A stretch of DNA of 7,871 nucleotides from an uncultured Rhodospirillaceae bacterium (GTDB taxonomy: Bacteria > Pseudomonadota > Alphaproteobacteria > CAAGCB01 > CAG-977). Below the pieces are notes generated by a model that saw only the letters and a program-made list of their open reading frames with translations, was not told the DNA's origin and made no database searches. How positions within the stretch are numbered: the first letter of the stretch is position 1; each line of letters starts with the position of its first letter. The position numbers were made by a program, and so were the translations under genes. Positions 1 to 6,153 of the stretch are shown here, piece after piece. The stretch is taken from assembly GCA_900550445.1 (NCBI GenBank), contig URSF01000048.1:1-7871 (forward strand). The letters run 5' to 3'.

Positions 1-40
1 GGGGGGGGGCATTTTTGTCATAAAACTGCAACATTTAAAA
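1..40. repeat. G9 tract plus conserved box, copy A
   Basis: The window opens with nine G residues (possibly more beyond the edge), followed at 10-40 by an element that matches 2861-2891 without gaps at about 25 of 31 positions. The core AAAACTGYAACATTTRAAA (22-40) matches at 17 of 19. Spacing from the end of the G tract to the core is identical in both copies, and so is the orientation. The shared sequence next to the homopolymer argues that the G-run is biological rather than sequencing noise. By analogy with copy B, a minus-strand gene may begin a short distance left of the window. Confidence 0.7.
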
Positions 41-83
41 GCAGGACAAAACGGACGTAAAAGCGGAGTTATTAACGGCAAAC

Positions 84-113
84 AAAAAAGGGTTTTAATA
101 AGTGCCTTAAAAC
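84..113 (-). terminator. AT-rich terminator of the peptide transporter gene
   Basis: Reading the minus strand just past the transporter stop codon, GTTTTAA (113-107) and TTAAAAC (98-92) form a 7-bp stem around an 8-nt loop. CC and six T residues (89-84) follow. The stem is weak (one G-C pair), but its position 6 nt beyond the stop and the T-run fit a Rho-independent terminator. Confidence 0.45.
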
Positions 114-118
114 GGTAA

Positions 119-1447
119 TTAAGCGACAATCCATTTGATCAGCCGGCCGGAAACAGCCCACAGAATTCCTGCGGAGATCAGGGACGCGGCGGAAATTCCC
201 GTAAAGATTGCCAGCGCGCCGAAATCTTCGACAAAGGATCCGACCAAACCGGCAATAAAATTAGCCAGCGCCGTAAATCCGAACCAGACTCCCATCATCA
301 AAGACAAGTATTTTGCCGGCGCCAGCCGGGTCACCATGGACAGTCCTGTCGGGGATAAACACAGTTCTCCGATCGTATGGAACAGATACGTGCCGATCAG
401 CCATAACATGGACGCCTGCCGCTCCGGATTTGACTCGGCCTGCAGTACCGCGCCGGCCATGAACAAAAATCCTGCCCCCAGAAATATCAGGGCAAAGACA
501 AATTTAGTAACAAAATTCGGGTCTTTTTTTCCCAGTTTAACCCAAAACCAGGCGAACACCGGCGCCAGCAAAATAATAAACATCGGATTTAAAGATTGAA
601 AAAAGGCCGCCGGGATTGTGTAGCTTCCGATCGTTCTGTCGGTATGTTCCGCCGTATACAGATTCATCAATCCGCCCGCCTGTTCAAATCCTGCCCAGAA
701 AATAACGGTAAAAAATCCCAAGATAAAAATAACTTTTAAGCGATTGATTTCTTCCGCGGTTAATTTCTGGCCGGCCGATCGCTTTTCAGATACGGCTTTA
801 GCATTAGGCGGCAGTCCGATTCCGCCCAAATAACGTTCGGATAAAAAGAGCTGTAAAAACAAAGCGATCAACATGCCGATGCCGGCAACGGCAAACGCGG
901 CTTTGAACGAATACTGAGTAGAAACGAATCCGGCGATAATTCCGGCCAGAAACGAACCGATATTAATGCCCATGTAAAAGATTGTAAAAGCGCTGTCGCG
1001 CCGGGTATCCGCAGGATCATATAAATCACCGACCATTGTTGAAATGTTCGGTTTAAACAAACCGTTGCCGCAGATTAAAAAAGCCAGTCCGATATATAAG
1101 TTAATATTGGCCGATACCGGCAGAAACCCGTTTGGCAAAGACAGGATAAACTGCCCCGCCGCCATAAAAAACGCCCCCGAAATGACAGCTTTGCGCTGGC
1201 CGCAAAGATTATCCGCCAGCCACCCGCCGATCAGCGGAGTGATATAAATCAATCCCGTATAAATGCCGTACAGACGCAGGGCGTCCGCTTTGTCCCAGCC
1301 CAGTCCGCCGTTAATTGTCAGATCCGTGACATATAGAATTAAAATGGCGCGCAGGGCATAAAAAGAAAAACGTTCCCATAATTCCGAACTGAAAAGCAGA
1401 AAAAGCCCTTTGGGGTGGCCCAGAAATTCCCGGTGATTTTGTGTCAT
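119..1447 (-). CDS. proton-dependent oligopeptide transporter (POT/PTR2 family, MFS)
   Basis: Inner-membrane symporter expected to import di- and tripeptides with protons. The 442-residue product carries the POT hallmarks. These are the ExxER motif in helix 1 (E22, E25, R26), GGWLAD at 74-79 followed by GQRK (83-86), GNGLFKPNIS at 126-135 with the conserved Lys131, and FYMGINIGSF at 156-165 (second PTR2 signature). A FEQAGG motif and a SLNPMFIILLAPVFAW segment follow in the C-terminal half. Hydrophobic segments cover most of the protein. Its length is at the short end for bacterial POTs, with no sign of truncation. I chose ATG at 1447; the frame runs open to a TTG at 1474, but MTQNHREFLGHPKG is the usual family N-terminus. 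A modest GCGGGA lies upstream of the ATG, and TACAAT (1483-1478) is a possible -10 without a good -35. It is monocistronic between two terminators. The family call is secure; the exact substrate range is inferred. Confidence 0.93.
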   Translation of the reverse strand: MTQNHREFLGHPKGLFLLFSSELWERFSFYALRAILILYVTDLTINGGLGWDKADALRLYGIYTGLIYITPLIGGWLADNLCGQRKAVISGAFFMAAGQFILSLPNGFLPVSANINLYIGLAFLICGNGLFKPNISTMVGDLYDPADTRRDSAFTIFYMGINIGSFLAGIIAGFVSTQYSFKAAFAVAGIGMLIALFLQLFLSERYLGGIGLPPNAKAVSEKRSAGQKLTAEEINRLKVIFILGFFTVIFWAGFEQAGGLMNLYTAEHTDRTIGSYTIPAAFFQSLNPMFIILLAPVFAWFWVKLGKKDPNFVTKFVFALIFLGAGFLFMAGAVLQAESNPERQASMLWLIGTYLFHTIGELCLSPTGLSMVTRLAPAKYLSLMMGVWFGFTALANFIAGLVGSFVEDFGALAIFTGISAASLISAGILWAVSGRLIKWIVA

Positions 1448-1526
1448 TATATTATCCCGCAGCAACGAAAACAAATTATTGTAACAGATTGTTTGGATAA
1501 AAATAATCTGTCAAAGCGGACATAGA

Positions 1527-1559
1527 AAAACAGCCTCTTTTCAGAGGCTGTTTTGTTTT
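1527..1559 (-). terminator. bidirectional Rho-independent terminator
   Basis: CAGCCTCT (1531-1538) and AGAGGCTG (1543-1550) form a perfect 8-bp stem with a TTTC loop. An A-run on one side and TTTTGTTTT on the other extend it to about 12 bp. On the minus strand it follows the cysteine-rich gene stop (1568) by under 20 nt and ends in a T-run, so it should terminate that gene and insulate the transporter promoter. It would also work on the plus strand. Confidence 0.85.
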
Positions 1560-1567
1560 AGAGGTGG

Positions 1568-2767
1568 TTATCTGCAGGTTGATCCCTGCGCTATGTATTG
1601 TCCGGAAGAAGTATAGCACGGAGCGCACAGTCTTCTTGAACATTGAGAACTGTTGGTGCACGACCTTCCGAAATCATCAGGAACACAGCCGGAGTATGTG
1701 GTTGTATTGGAGCTGCATGCTCTGACATTTGTTTTATATGTTGTGCCGCTTGGACAACTTCTGCTTCCGCCTGAGGAAGATGATCCCGAATTAGATCCGG
1801 TGCATGTTCCCGTTGTCGTACAGCTGGTGCAGGTATTGCTGCCCGCGCTGGTGTACAGAGTGCTGCAGCTGGAACAGGAGGTGGCCGTACCGCCTTTGGA
1901 GTACGTTCCCGAAGCGCAGGCGACGCAGTTTGAGCCGCTGAGGTAATATCCTGCTGAACAGCTGGATTTATTACATTTTCCCAATCCATAGGAATTGCTT
2001 CCCATCGTATAGCCCGAAGAGCAGGCGGTGCAGTAAACGCCCATAGAAGAATCGGAACAGGCAGAACAGCCGTCCGGACATTTTTCGCAGCCGGAGCCGC
2101 TTTTCTTCAAATAATATCCCGCCGGGCATGAATAAGAAGTACAGCTTCCTGTTGAAGAACAAGCCGAACAGTTAACATATTGATTGCTGCCGATGTTAAC
2201 TCGTATATCCGAACAGGGACGGCATGATCCCTGATTGCTGCCGGAGGAATAGGTTCCGGACGGACAGGATTCGCACAGATTGGAACCGCTGCGGTAAGTC
2301 CCGGCTTCGCATGTTTCCGGAACGCATGGATAGGGATAAGAATCGCTTAATATTCTTCCCGTCGGACAGCAGTCGGAATACGATCCTGTAGAGTTATATT
2401 CTAAGTGATACCCGGAAGCGCAGCCGCCGCTGCAAGTCATTGCTCCAATATTTGCATTGTATATACACTCGCTGCAATTATCCGGACAAGCGACGCATTC
2501 TCCGGATCTGTGTTTGCCGTATCCGGATTTGCATACGATACAGTGGGTAGAATCCTCACAGTCGGCGCAGTTCGCCGGGCAATTTTTAATTTGAGTTCCG
2601 CCCGCGCCTGTGTTCAGGCTTGAGTCTGCTGCGATGGAATAAGCTTTTCCGCGTCCCAGCTTGACGGCTTTGGCAATATTAAAAGAGCTCGCGGTGTTAA
2701 AAATATCCGCGGCGTCGGCAGATGCCGGCAGGATTAAAAAAAGAAACAAAAGAAAGATTTTATTCAT
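1568..2767 (-). CDS. secreted cysteine-rich protein with CxxC repeats (growth-factor-receptor/TNFR-like)
   Basis: 399 residues. A clear Sec signal peptide opens the protein: K3, then a hydrophobic run I4-P14, with an ADA cleavage motif at 17-19. A cysteine-free stretch to residue 62 may be a short anchor or spacer. From Cys63 to the C-terminus the chain is built of cysteine-rich units, with about 46 cysteines (over a tenth of all residues), mostly in CxxC or CxxxC pairs. The pairs are interleaved with Gly/Ser/Tyr-rich turns such as AGYYL, SGTYS and SGYT. This pattern resembles extracellular furin-like, GCC2/GCC3 and TNFR/NGFR-type modules that fold around disulfides. The product is probably periplasmic, surface-exposed or released; no membrane anchor follows the signal peptide. 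A Ser/Gly-rich low-complexity linker lies near residues 325-340. The ATG at 2767 is fixed by a strong AAAGGAGG (2780-2773). A terminator follows and a 12-G tract lies about 80 nt upstream. Its function (adhesion, host interaction or metal binding) is unknown. Confidence 0.85.
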   Translation of the reverse strand: MNKIFLLFLFLILPASADAADIFNTASSFNIAKAVKLGRGKAYSIAADSSLNTGAGGTQIKNCPANCADCEDSTHCIVCKSGYGKHRSGECVACPDNCSECIYNANIGAMTCSGGCASGYHLEYNSTGSYSDCCPTGRILSDSYPYPCVPETCEAGTYRSGSNLCESCPSGTYSSGSNQGSCRPCSDIRVNIGSNQYVNCSACSSTGSCTSYSCPAGYYLKKSGSGCEKCPDGCSACSDSSMGVYCTACSSGYTMGSNSYGLGKCNKSSCSAGYYLSGSNCVACASGTYSKGGTATSCSSCSTLYTSAGSNTCTSCTTTGTCTGSNSGSSSSGGSRSCPSGTTYKTNVRACSSNTTTYSGCVPDDFGRSCTNSSQCSRRLCAPCYTSSGQYIAQGSTCR

Positions 2768-2841
2768 AGTGCCCTCCTTTAAATATAAAGCGGTTTTCTG
2801 TTTTTTTTCTATTATTTGACGAATAAGAAAGTCTTTCTATG

Positions 2842-2892
2842 AAAATATGGGGGGGGGGGGCATATTTTTAACAAAACTGTAACATTTGAAAA
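2842..2892. repeat. 12-G tract with palindromic arms and conserved box, copy B
   Basis: Twelve G residues (2849-2860) are flanked by inverted arms AAAATATG (2842-2849) and CATATTTT (2861-2868). The box that follows (2861-2891) is the second copy of the element at 10-40, with core at 2873-2891. Read on the minus strand, toward the cysteine-rich gene starting at 2767, the order is box, C12, ATATTTT, ribosome-binding site, start codon. The element is therefore well placed to be part of that gene's promoter. A homopolymer this long is prone to slippage. The sequence is clear; the promoter role is inferred. Confidence 0.75.
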
Positions 2893-3163
2893 TCGGCTGA
2901 AATGAAGGGAAATTGATATTTAAAAATAAGAATTGAAAATAAAAAACAATCGTTCGAGTCAACACGTAAAAAAGGATTATATTGTTTTTCTTTGATTGTC
3001 GATGCAAAGCTTCAGCTGCATGCGGCTCAGAAGATTGAAAAGATAATTCCTGTTGAATAAGGCATTCTTTATCACGGCGGTTTGTCTGTATTGCAAATAC
3101 GAAAAGGGCTGAATCGGTTCTGTCTGGAGTATAAAACAAAGCAGTCGTCAGCCGGAGATAAAA
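2893..3163. other. AT-rich intergenic stretch, no convincing gene
   Basis: No RNA gene or start-anchored coding region is apparent here. One plus-strand frame is open at 2917-3057 and 3061-3198, separated only by TAA at 3058-3060. It has no in-frame ATG or ribosome-binding site, so it could be a decayed gene or chance. The minus strand is open through 3139-2837, but that frame starts with TTG, lacks a ribosome-binding site and reads through the G-tract, so I do not call it. The promoter of the cysteine-rich gene probably lies at the left edge. Confidence 0.4.
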
Positions 3164-3372
3164 ATGATACGGGAATCGGACCTTTTGACAAAATACACTG
3201 AACGGAAAAATTTTGGGAAAGCCCTCTTTTTTTCATTATTTAATTTGGTATCGCGATCTTTTTTATCGTGATTTTTTTCACCAAAAAAAGAACGATTGAA
3301 GATTTATCCCAGCAAAACGGCGCTTTCCGGCTTTTTCAGGAACAGTGTAAAAAAATTTACCGCCGTTTGTAG
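3164..3372 (+). pseudogene. small single-pass membrane protein gene broken by one frameshift
   Basis: An ATG at 3164 is preceded by GGAG (3154-3157) at 6-nt spacing and opens a 35-codon frame that stops at 3269-3271. Before that stop the sense moves to the next frame. From GGT at 3247 that frame encodes a hydrophobic helix (GIAIFFIVIFF), then a basic stop-transfer TKKR, then a polar tail ending QCKKIYRRL and TAG at 3370-3372. One extra base anywhere in 3244-3249 would join them into a 69-residue protein. It would have a charged N-terminus, one transmembrane helix (about residues 20-39) and a cytoplasmic tail. The second half has no start of its own. I see a genuine fit of charge pattern and ribosome-binding site. 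Decay, a sequencing error and programmed frameshifting cannot be told apart here. No family is recognised. The adhE -35 lies 7 nt beyond its stop. Confidence 0.45.
3250..3278 (+). terminator. possible terminator hairpin inside the broken small gene
   Basis: ATCGCGAT (3250-3257) and ATCGTGAT (3265-3272) can pair over 8 bp with one G-U, around a CTTTTTT loop, and a run of further T residues follows. It looks like a Rho-independent terminator, but the same bases encode the hydrophobic helix of the small membrane protein, whose Ile/Phe codons would give this composition by chance. Confidence 0.25.
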
Positions 3373-3379
3373 AAAATGC

Positions 3380-3408
3380 TTGCTTTTTGTGTCTAACCGT
3401 TCTATATA
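3380..3408 (+). promoter_or_regulatory. sigma-70 type promoter of adhE
   Basis: TTGCTT (3380-3385) and TATATA (3403-3408) are separated by 17 bases. With the flanking bases they read CTTGCT and CTATAT, close to the alphaproteobacterial housekeeping promoter CTTGAC-N17-CTATAT. Transcription should begin near 3415, giving a leader of about 90 nt before adhE. Confidence 0.65.
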
Positions 3409-3413
3409 CTTAA

Positions 3414-3431
3414 CTGTGAAATAAATCACGA
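3414..3431 (+). promoter_or_regulatory. Rex- or CRP/FNR-like palindrome over the adhE start site
   Basis: CTGTGA, six A/T bases, TCACGA. The inner TGTGA-N6-TCAC is a perfect dyad shared by CRP-family sites and by the redox repressor Rex (TTGTGA-N6-TCACAA); 10 of 12 defined Rex positions match. It covers the predicted start of transcription, where a bound protein would repress. Rex control of adhE is well known in Gram-positive bacteria, but Rex is uncommon in Proteobacteria, so a CRP/FNR-family protein is equally possible. Confidence 0.5.
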
Positions 3432-3435
3432 TTAG

Positions 3436-3464
3436 AAAATCCCCGCCTTTCGGCGCCGGATTTT
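3436..3464 (+). promoter_or_regulatory. stem-loop in the adhE leader
   Basis: AAAATCC (3436-3442) pairs with GGATTTT (3458-3464), enclosing CGCC-TTTC-GGCG (3444-3455) with a C/CC internal mismatch. This gives a stable 11-bp two-part hairpin midway between the predicted transcription start and the ribosome-binding site. It ends in only four T residues, so it is a weak terminator at best. It may affect message stability or ribosome access. Confidence 0.5.
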
Positions 3465-3504
3465 GCCAAATCAACTCGCATGAAGCTTTAAGAAGGTAAG
3501 GATC

Positions 3505-6096
3505 ATGGTAAGCGAAGTTAAAACAGCAGAAGATTTAGAGCGGATCATCGCTAAGGCGCACGAAGCGCAGGCCGTTTATGCGACCTATTCGCAGGAACAG
3601 GTGGACAAGATTTTCAGGGCAGTGTCTCTGGCCGCCAACAAAATGCGTATTCCTCTGGCCAAAATGGCCGTTGAAGAAACGGGTATGGGCGTTGTCGAAG
3701 ACAAAGTGATTAAAAACCATTTTGCCTCTGAATACATTTATAACAAATACCGCAATATGAAAACCTGCGGCGTCATTGAGGAAGACAAAGGAAACGGCAT
3801 CAAAAAGATCGCCGAACCCGTCGGCGTGATCGCCGGGGTTATTCCGACGACAAACCCGACGTCTACGGCTATTTTTAAAACGCTGATCGCTTTGAAAACA
3901 CGTAATGCCATTATCTTTTCGCCTCATCCCCGTGCTAAAAAATGCACGATTGAAGCCGCGAAAATCTGTTTGGACGCCGCTGTGAAGGCCGGCGCACCCA
4001 AAGGCATTATCGCCTGGATTGACGAACCGTCCATTGAATTGTCCGACCAACTGATGAAACACCCGCATGTCGATATGATTCTGGCAACCGGCGGCCCCGG
4101 AATGGTCAAGGCGGCTTATTCTTCCGGAAAGCCCGCTTTGGGCGTCGGTCCCGGCAATACGCCCGCCGTCATTGACGAAACGGCAGATATTAAAATGGCC
4201 GTGTCTTCCGTTTTGCTCAGCAAAACGTTTGACAACGGTGTGATCTGCGCGTCCGAACAGTCGATTATCGCCGTTTCCGACGTTTATGACGAAGTCAAAA
4301 ACGAACTGCGTTACCGCGGGGCTTATATCCTGAATGCGGACGAAAAGAAAAAAGTGGCCGATATTTTGCTGACGCCGCGCGGCGTTAATCCCGAAATCGT
4401 CGGTCAGCCGGCTTATAAAATCGCCGCTTTGGCTGGATTGCAGGTTCCCGAAGACGCTAAGGTTTTGATCGGCGAAGTCGAAGATGTTACGACGGCCGAA
4501 CCGTTCGCGCATGAAAAATTATCGCCGGTTCTGGCTTTGTACCGCGCCGAAAATTTTGAAGACGCTATGGAAAAAGCCTATACGCTGGTCGATCACGGCG
4601 GGGCGGGCCATACGTCCGTTTTATACACCGATCCCAGAAAAGACGACCGGATCAAAGCTTTCGGAAACAAAATTCATACGGGGCGCATTTTGATCAATAC
4701 GCCGGCGGCGCATGGGGCAATCGGTGATTTGTACAACTTCAGGCTGGAACCGACGCTGACAATCGGGTGCGGTTCGTGGGGCGGCAACGCTACCAGCGAA
4801 AACGTCGGACCGAAACATTTGCTGAACATTAAAACCGTCGCAGAAAGGAGAGAAAATATGCTCTGGTTCAAAGTTCCGCCTAAAGTATACTTCAAACGCG
4901 GGGCGATTGATCTGGCTCTGCGCGAACTGAAAGGCAAAAAGAAAGCCTTCATCGTTACCGACAGATTCCTGTTCGATTCCGGTATGGTAACGAAAATCAC
5001 CAATGTTCTGGAAGACATCGGAACAGATTTCCAGATCTTCTTTGACGTCAAACCCGATCCCGATCTGTCGACGATCAATACGGCGTTTACGATGGTTAAA
5101 ACATATGAACCCGACGTCTTTATTTCCATGGGCGGCGGTTCGCCGATGGACGCGGCCAAGATTTTGTGGCTGATGTATGAACAGCCGGATATTAAATTTG
5201 AAGACGTCGCCATGCGCTTCCTGGATATCCGCAAGAGAATTTGCGATCTGCCGGCTTTGGGCAAAAAGGCCGATATGGTCGCTATTCCGACGACGTCCGG
5301 CACCGGATCCGAAGTCACGCCGTTCGCCGTTATTACAGACGACAAAACGCATATCAAATACCCGATCGCGGACTATGCGCTGACCCCGACGATGGCGATC
5401 GTCGATCCGGATCTGGTCGATTCCATGCCGCCGGGACTGTGCGCGGCGGGCGGTATTGACGCTTTGGTCCATGCGATTGAAGCTTATGTTTCCGTTATGG
5501 CGACAAACTTCACGAATTCCATGGCCTTGGAAGCCGCGAAGAAAGTCTTCAAATATCTGCCGCGTTCATATCATGAAGGCAGAAACGATCCGCTGGCGCG
5601 TGAAAAAATGCACTATGCCGCAACGATTGCCGGTATGGCTTTCGCAAATGCTTTCCTGGGATTGTGCCATTCTATGGCGCATAAACTGGGGGCGGCGTTT
5701 AATGTGCCGCACGGCGTTGCGAATGCTTTGCTGATTTGTCAGGTGATTCGTTTCAACTCGTCAGATTCGCCGACGAAGCAGGCTGCTTTCTCGCAGTACA
5801 GATATCCGAATGCTAAGGAAAAATACGGTCAGATCGCTAACCAGCTGAAACTGGGCGGCAAGAACGATGATGAAAAAGTCGAATTGCTGATCAATGCCAT
5901 TCAGGATCTGAAAAAAGAAGTCAATATTCCTTTGTCGATCAAAGATTACGGCATTTCGGAAAAAGATTTCTATGCCAAACTGGACGAATTGACCGAAATG
6001 GCTTTCGACGATCAGTGCACCGGCGCCAACCCGCGTTATCCGCTGATGTCGGAAATCAAAGAAATTTATATCAAAGCTTACGAAGGTACCGTTTAA
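3505..6096 (+). CDS. adhE: bifunctional acetaldehyde-CoA / iron-dependent alcohol dehydrogenase
   Basis: Cytoplasmic fermentation enzyme reducing acetyl-CoA to acetaldehyde and then ethanol, oxidising two NADH. The 863 residues contain both catalytic halves. The aldehyde dehydrogenase domain (about 1-440) has PTTNPTS at 114-120, GVGPGN at 213-218, the catalytic Cys248 in FDNGVICASEQ, and His369 in GGAGHTS. The linker carries the family's RxENMLW motif near 448-454. The iron alcohol dehydrogenase domain (about 455-863) has the nucleotide-binding GGGS at 543-546 and the four metal ligands Asp652, His656, His722 and His736. All key residues are in register with the E. coli enzyme, which is 28 residues longer, so both activities should be intact. 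Enzymes of this family assemble into helical spirosomes. The start has AAGAAGG-TAAGG just upstream. It is monocistronic, with its own promoter, possible operator, leader hairpin and a strong terminator. AdhE is not universal in Proteobacteria, so acquisition by transfer is possible but not shown. Confidence 0.98.
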   Translation: MVSEVKTAEDLERIIAKAHEAQAVYATYSQEQVDKIFRAVSLAANKMRIPLAKMAVEETGMGVVEDKVIKNHFASEYIYNKYRNMKTCGVIEEDKGNGIKKIAEPVGVIAGVIPTTNPTSTAIFKTLIALKTRNAIIFSPHPRAKKCTIEAAKICLDAAVKAGAPKGIIAWIDEPSIELSDQLMKHPHVDMILATGGPGMVKAAYSSGKPALGVGPGNTPAVIDETADIKMAVSSVLLSKTFDNGVICASEQSIIAVSDVYDEVKNELRYRGAYILNADEKKKVADILLTPRGVNPEIVGQPAYKIAALAGLQVPEDAKVLIGEVEDVTTAEPFAHEKLSPVLALYRAENFEDAMEKAYTLVDHGGAGHTSVLYTDPRKDDRIKAFGNKIHTGRILINTPAAHGAIGDLYNFRLEPTLTIGCGSWGGNATSENVGPKHLLNIKTVAERRENMLWFKVPPKVYFKRGAIDLALRELKGKKKAFIVTDRFLFDSGMVTKITNVLEDIGTDFQIFFDVKPDPDLSTINTAFTMVKTYEPDVFISMGGGSPMDAAKILWLMYEQPDIKFEDVAMRFLDIRKRICDLPALGKKADMVAIPTTSGTGSEVTPFAVITDDKTHIKYPIADYALTPTMAIVDPDLVDSMPPGLCAAGGIDALVHAIEAYVSVMATNFTNSMALEAAKKVFKYLPRSYHEGRNDPLAREKMHYAATIAGMAFANAFLGLCHSMAHKLGAAFNVPHGVANALLICQVIRFNSSDSPTKQAAFSQYRYPNAKEKYGQIANQLKLGGKNDDEKVELLINAIQDLKKEVNIPLSIKDYGISEKDFYAKLDELTEMAFDDQCTGANPRYPLMSEIKEIYIKAYEGTV
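4844..4860 (+). promoter_or_regulatory. internal Shine-Dalgarno and ATG at the AdhE domain junction
   Basis: AAAGGAG (4844-4850) stands 7 nt before an in-frame ATG (4858-4860, Met452), exactly where the alcohol dehydrogenase half begins. Starting here would yield a free iron alcohol dehydrogenase of 412 residues. The motif comes from codons of the conserved linker (Glu-Arg-Arg-Glu-Asn), so it may be coincidental, but it is a stronger ribosome-binding site than the one at the gene's own start. Confidence 0.4.
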
Positions 6097-6120
6097 CCCC
6101 TTTAAAGGTACTTTCTAAGG

Positions 6121-6153
6121 AACAGGCTCCGGGAAACCGGAGTCTGTTTTTTT
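6121..6153 (+). terminator. Rho-independent terminator of adhE
   Basis: A 12-bp stem (6121-6132 with 6137-6148, one G-T pair) is closed by a GAAA tetraloop of the stable GNRA type and runs into seven T residues (6147-6153). It begins 25 nt after the adhE stop codon and marks the end of a single-gene transcript. Confidence 0.93.

Noticed and set aside
1..9. G-run as a two-colour sequencing artefact
   Set aside because: It cannot be ruled out at the window edge alone, but an internal G12 with the same adjacent sequence makes an artefact unlikely.
1448..1474. Upstream TTG start for the peptide transporter
   Set aside because: The extra nine residues are not typical of the family, while the ATG at 1447 gives the usual short N-terminus before helix 1.
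1478..1514. TTGACA (1514-1509) with TACAAT (1483-1478) as the transporter promoter
   Set aside because: The two boxes are 25 bases apart, far from the required 16-18, so they cannot act as a pair.
1653..1946. Plus-strand frame opposite the cysteine-rich gene
   Set aside because: It mirrors the Cys/Ser-rich codons of the real gene, giving a Val/Leu/Pro-rich artefact without its own ribosome-binding site.
2837..3139. Minus-strand open frame of 100 codons
   Set aside because: It begins with TTG, has no ribosome-binding site, reads the G-tract as a proline run, and has no recognisable domain.
3535..4512. Long antisense frame opposite the first half of adhE
   Set aside because: It lies entirely within a certain gene. 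Its openness follows from adhE codon bias, and the product is Phe/Asn/His/Arg-rich with no domain. The same holds for 4621-5472 and 4674-5357.
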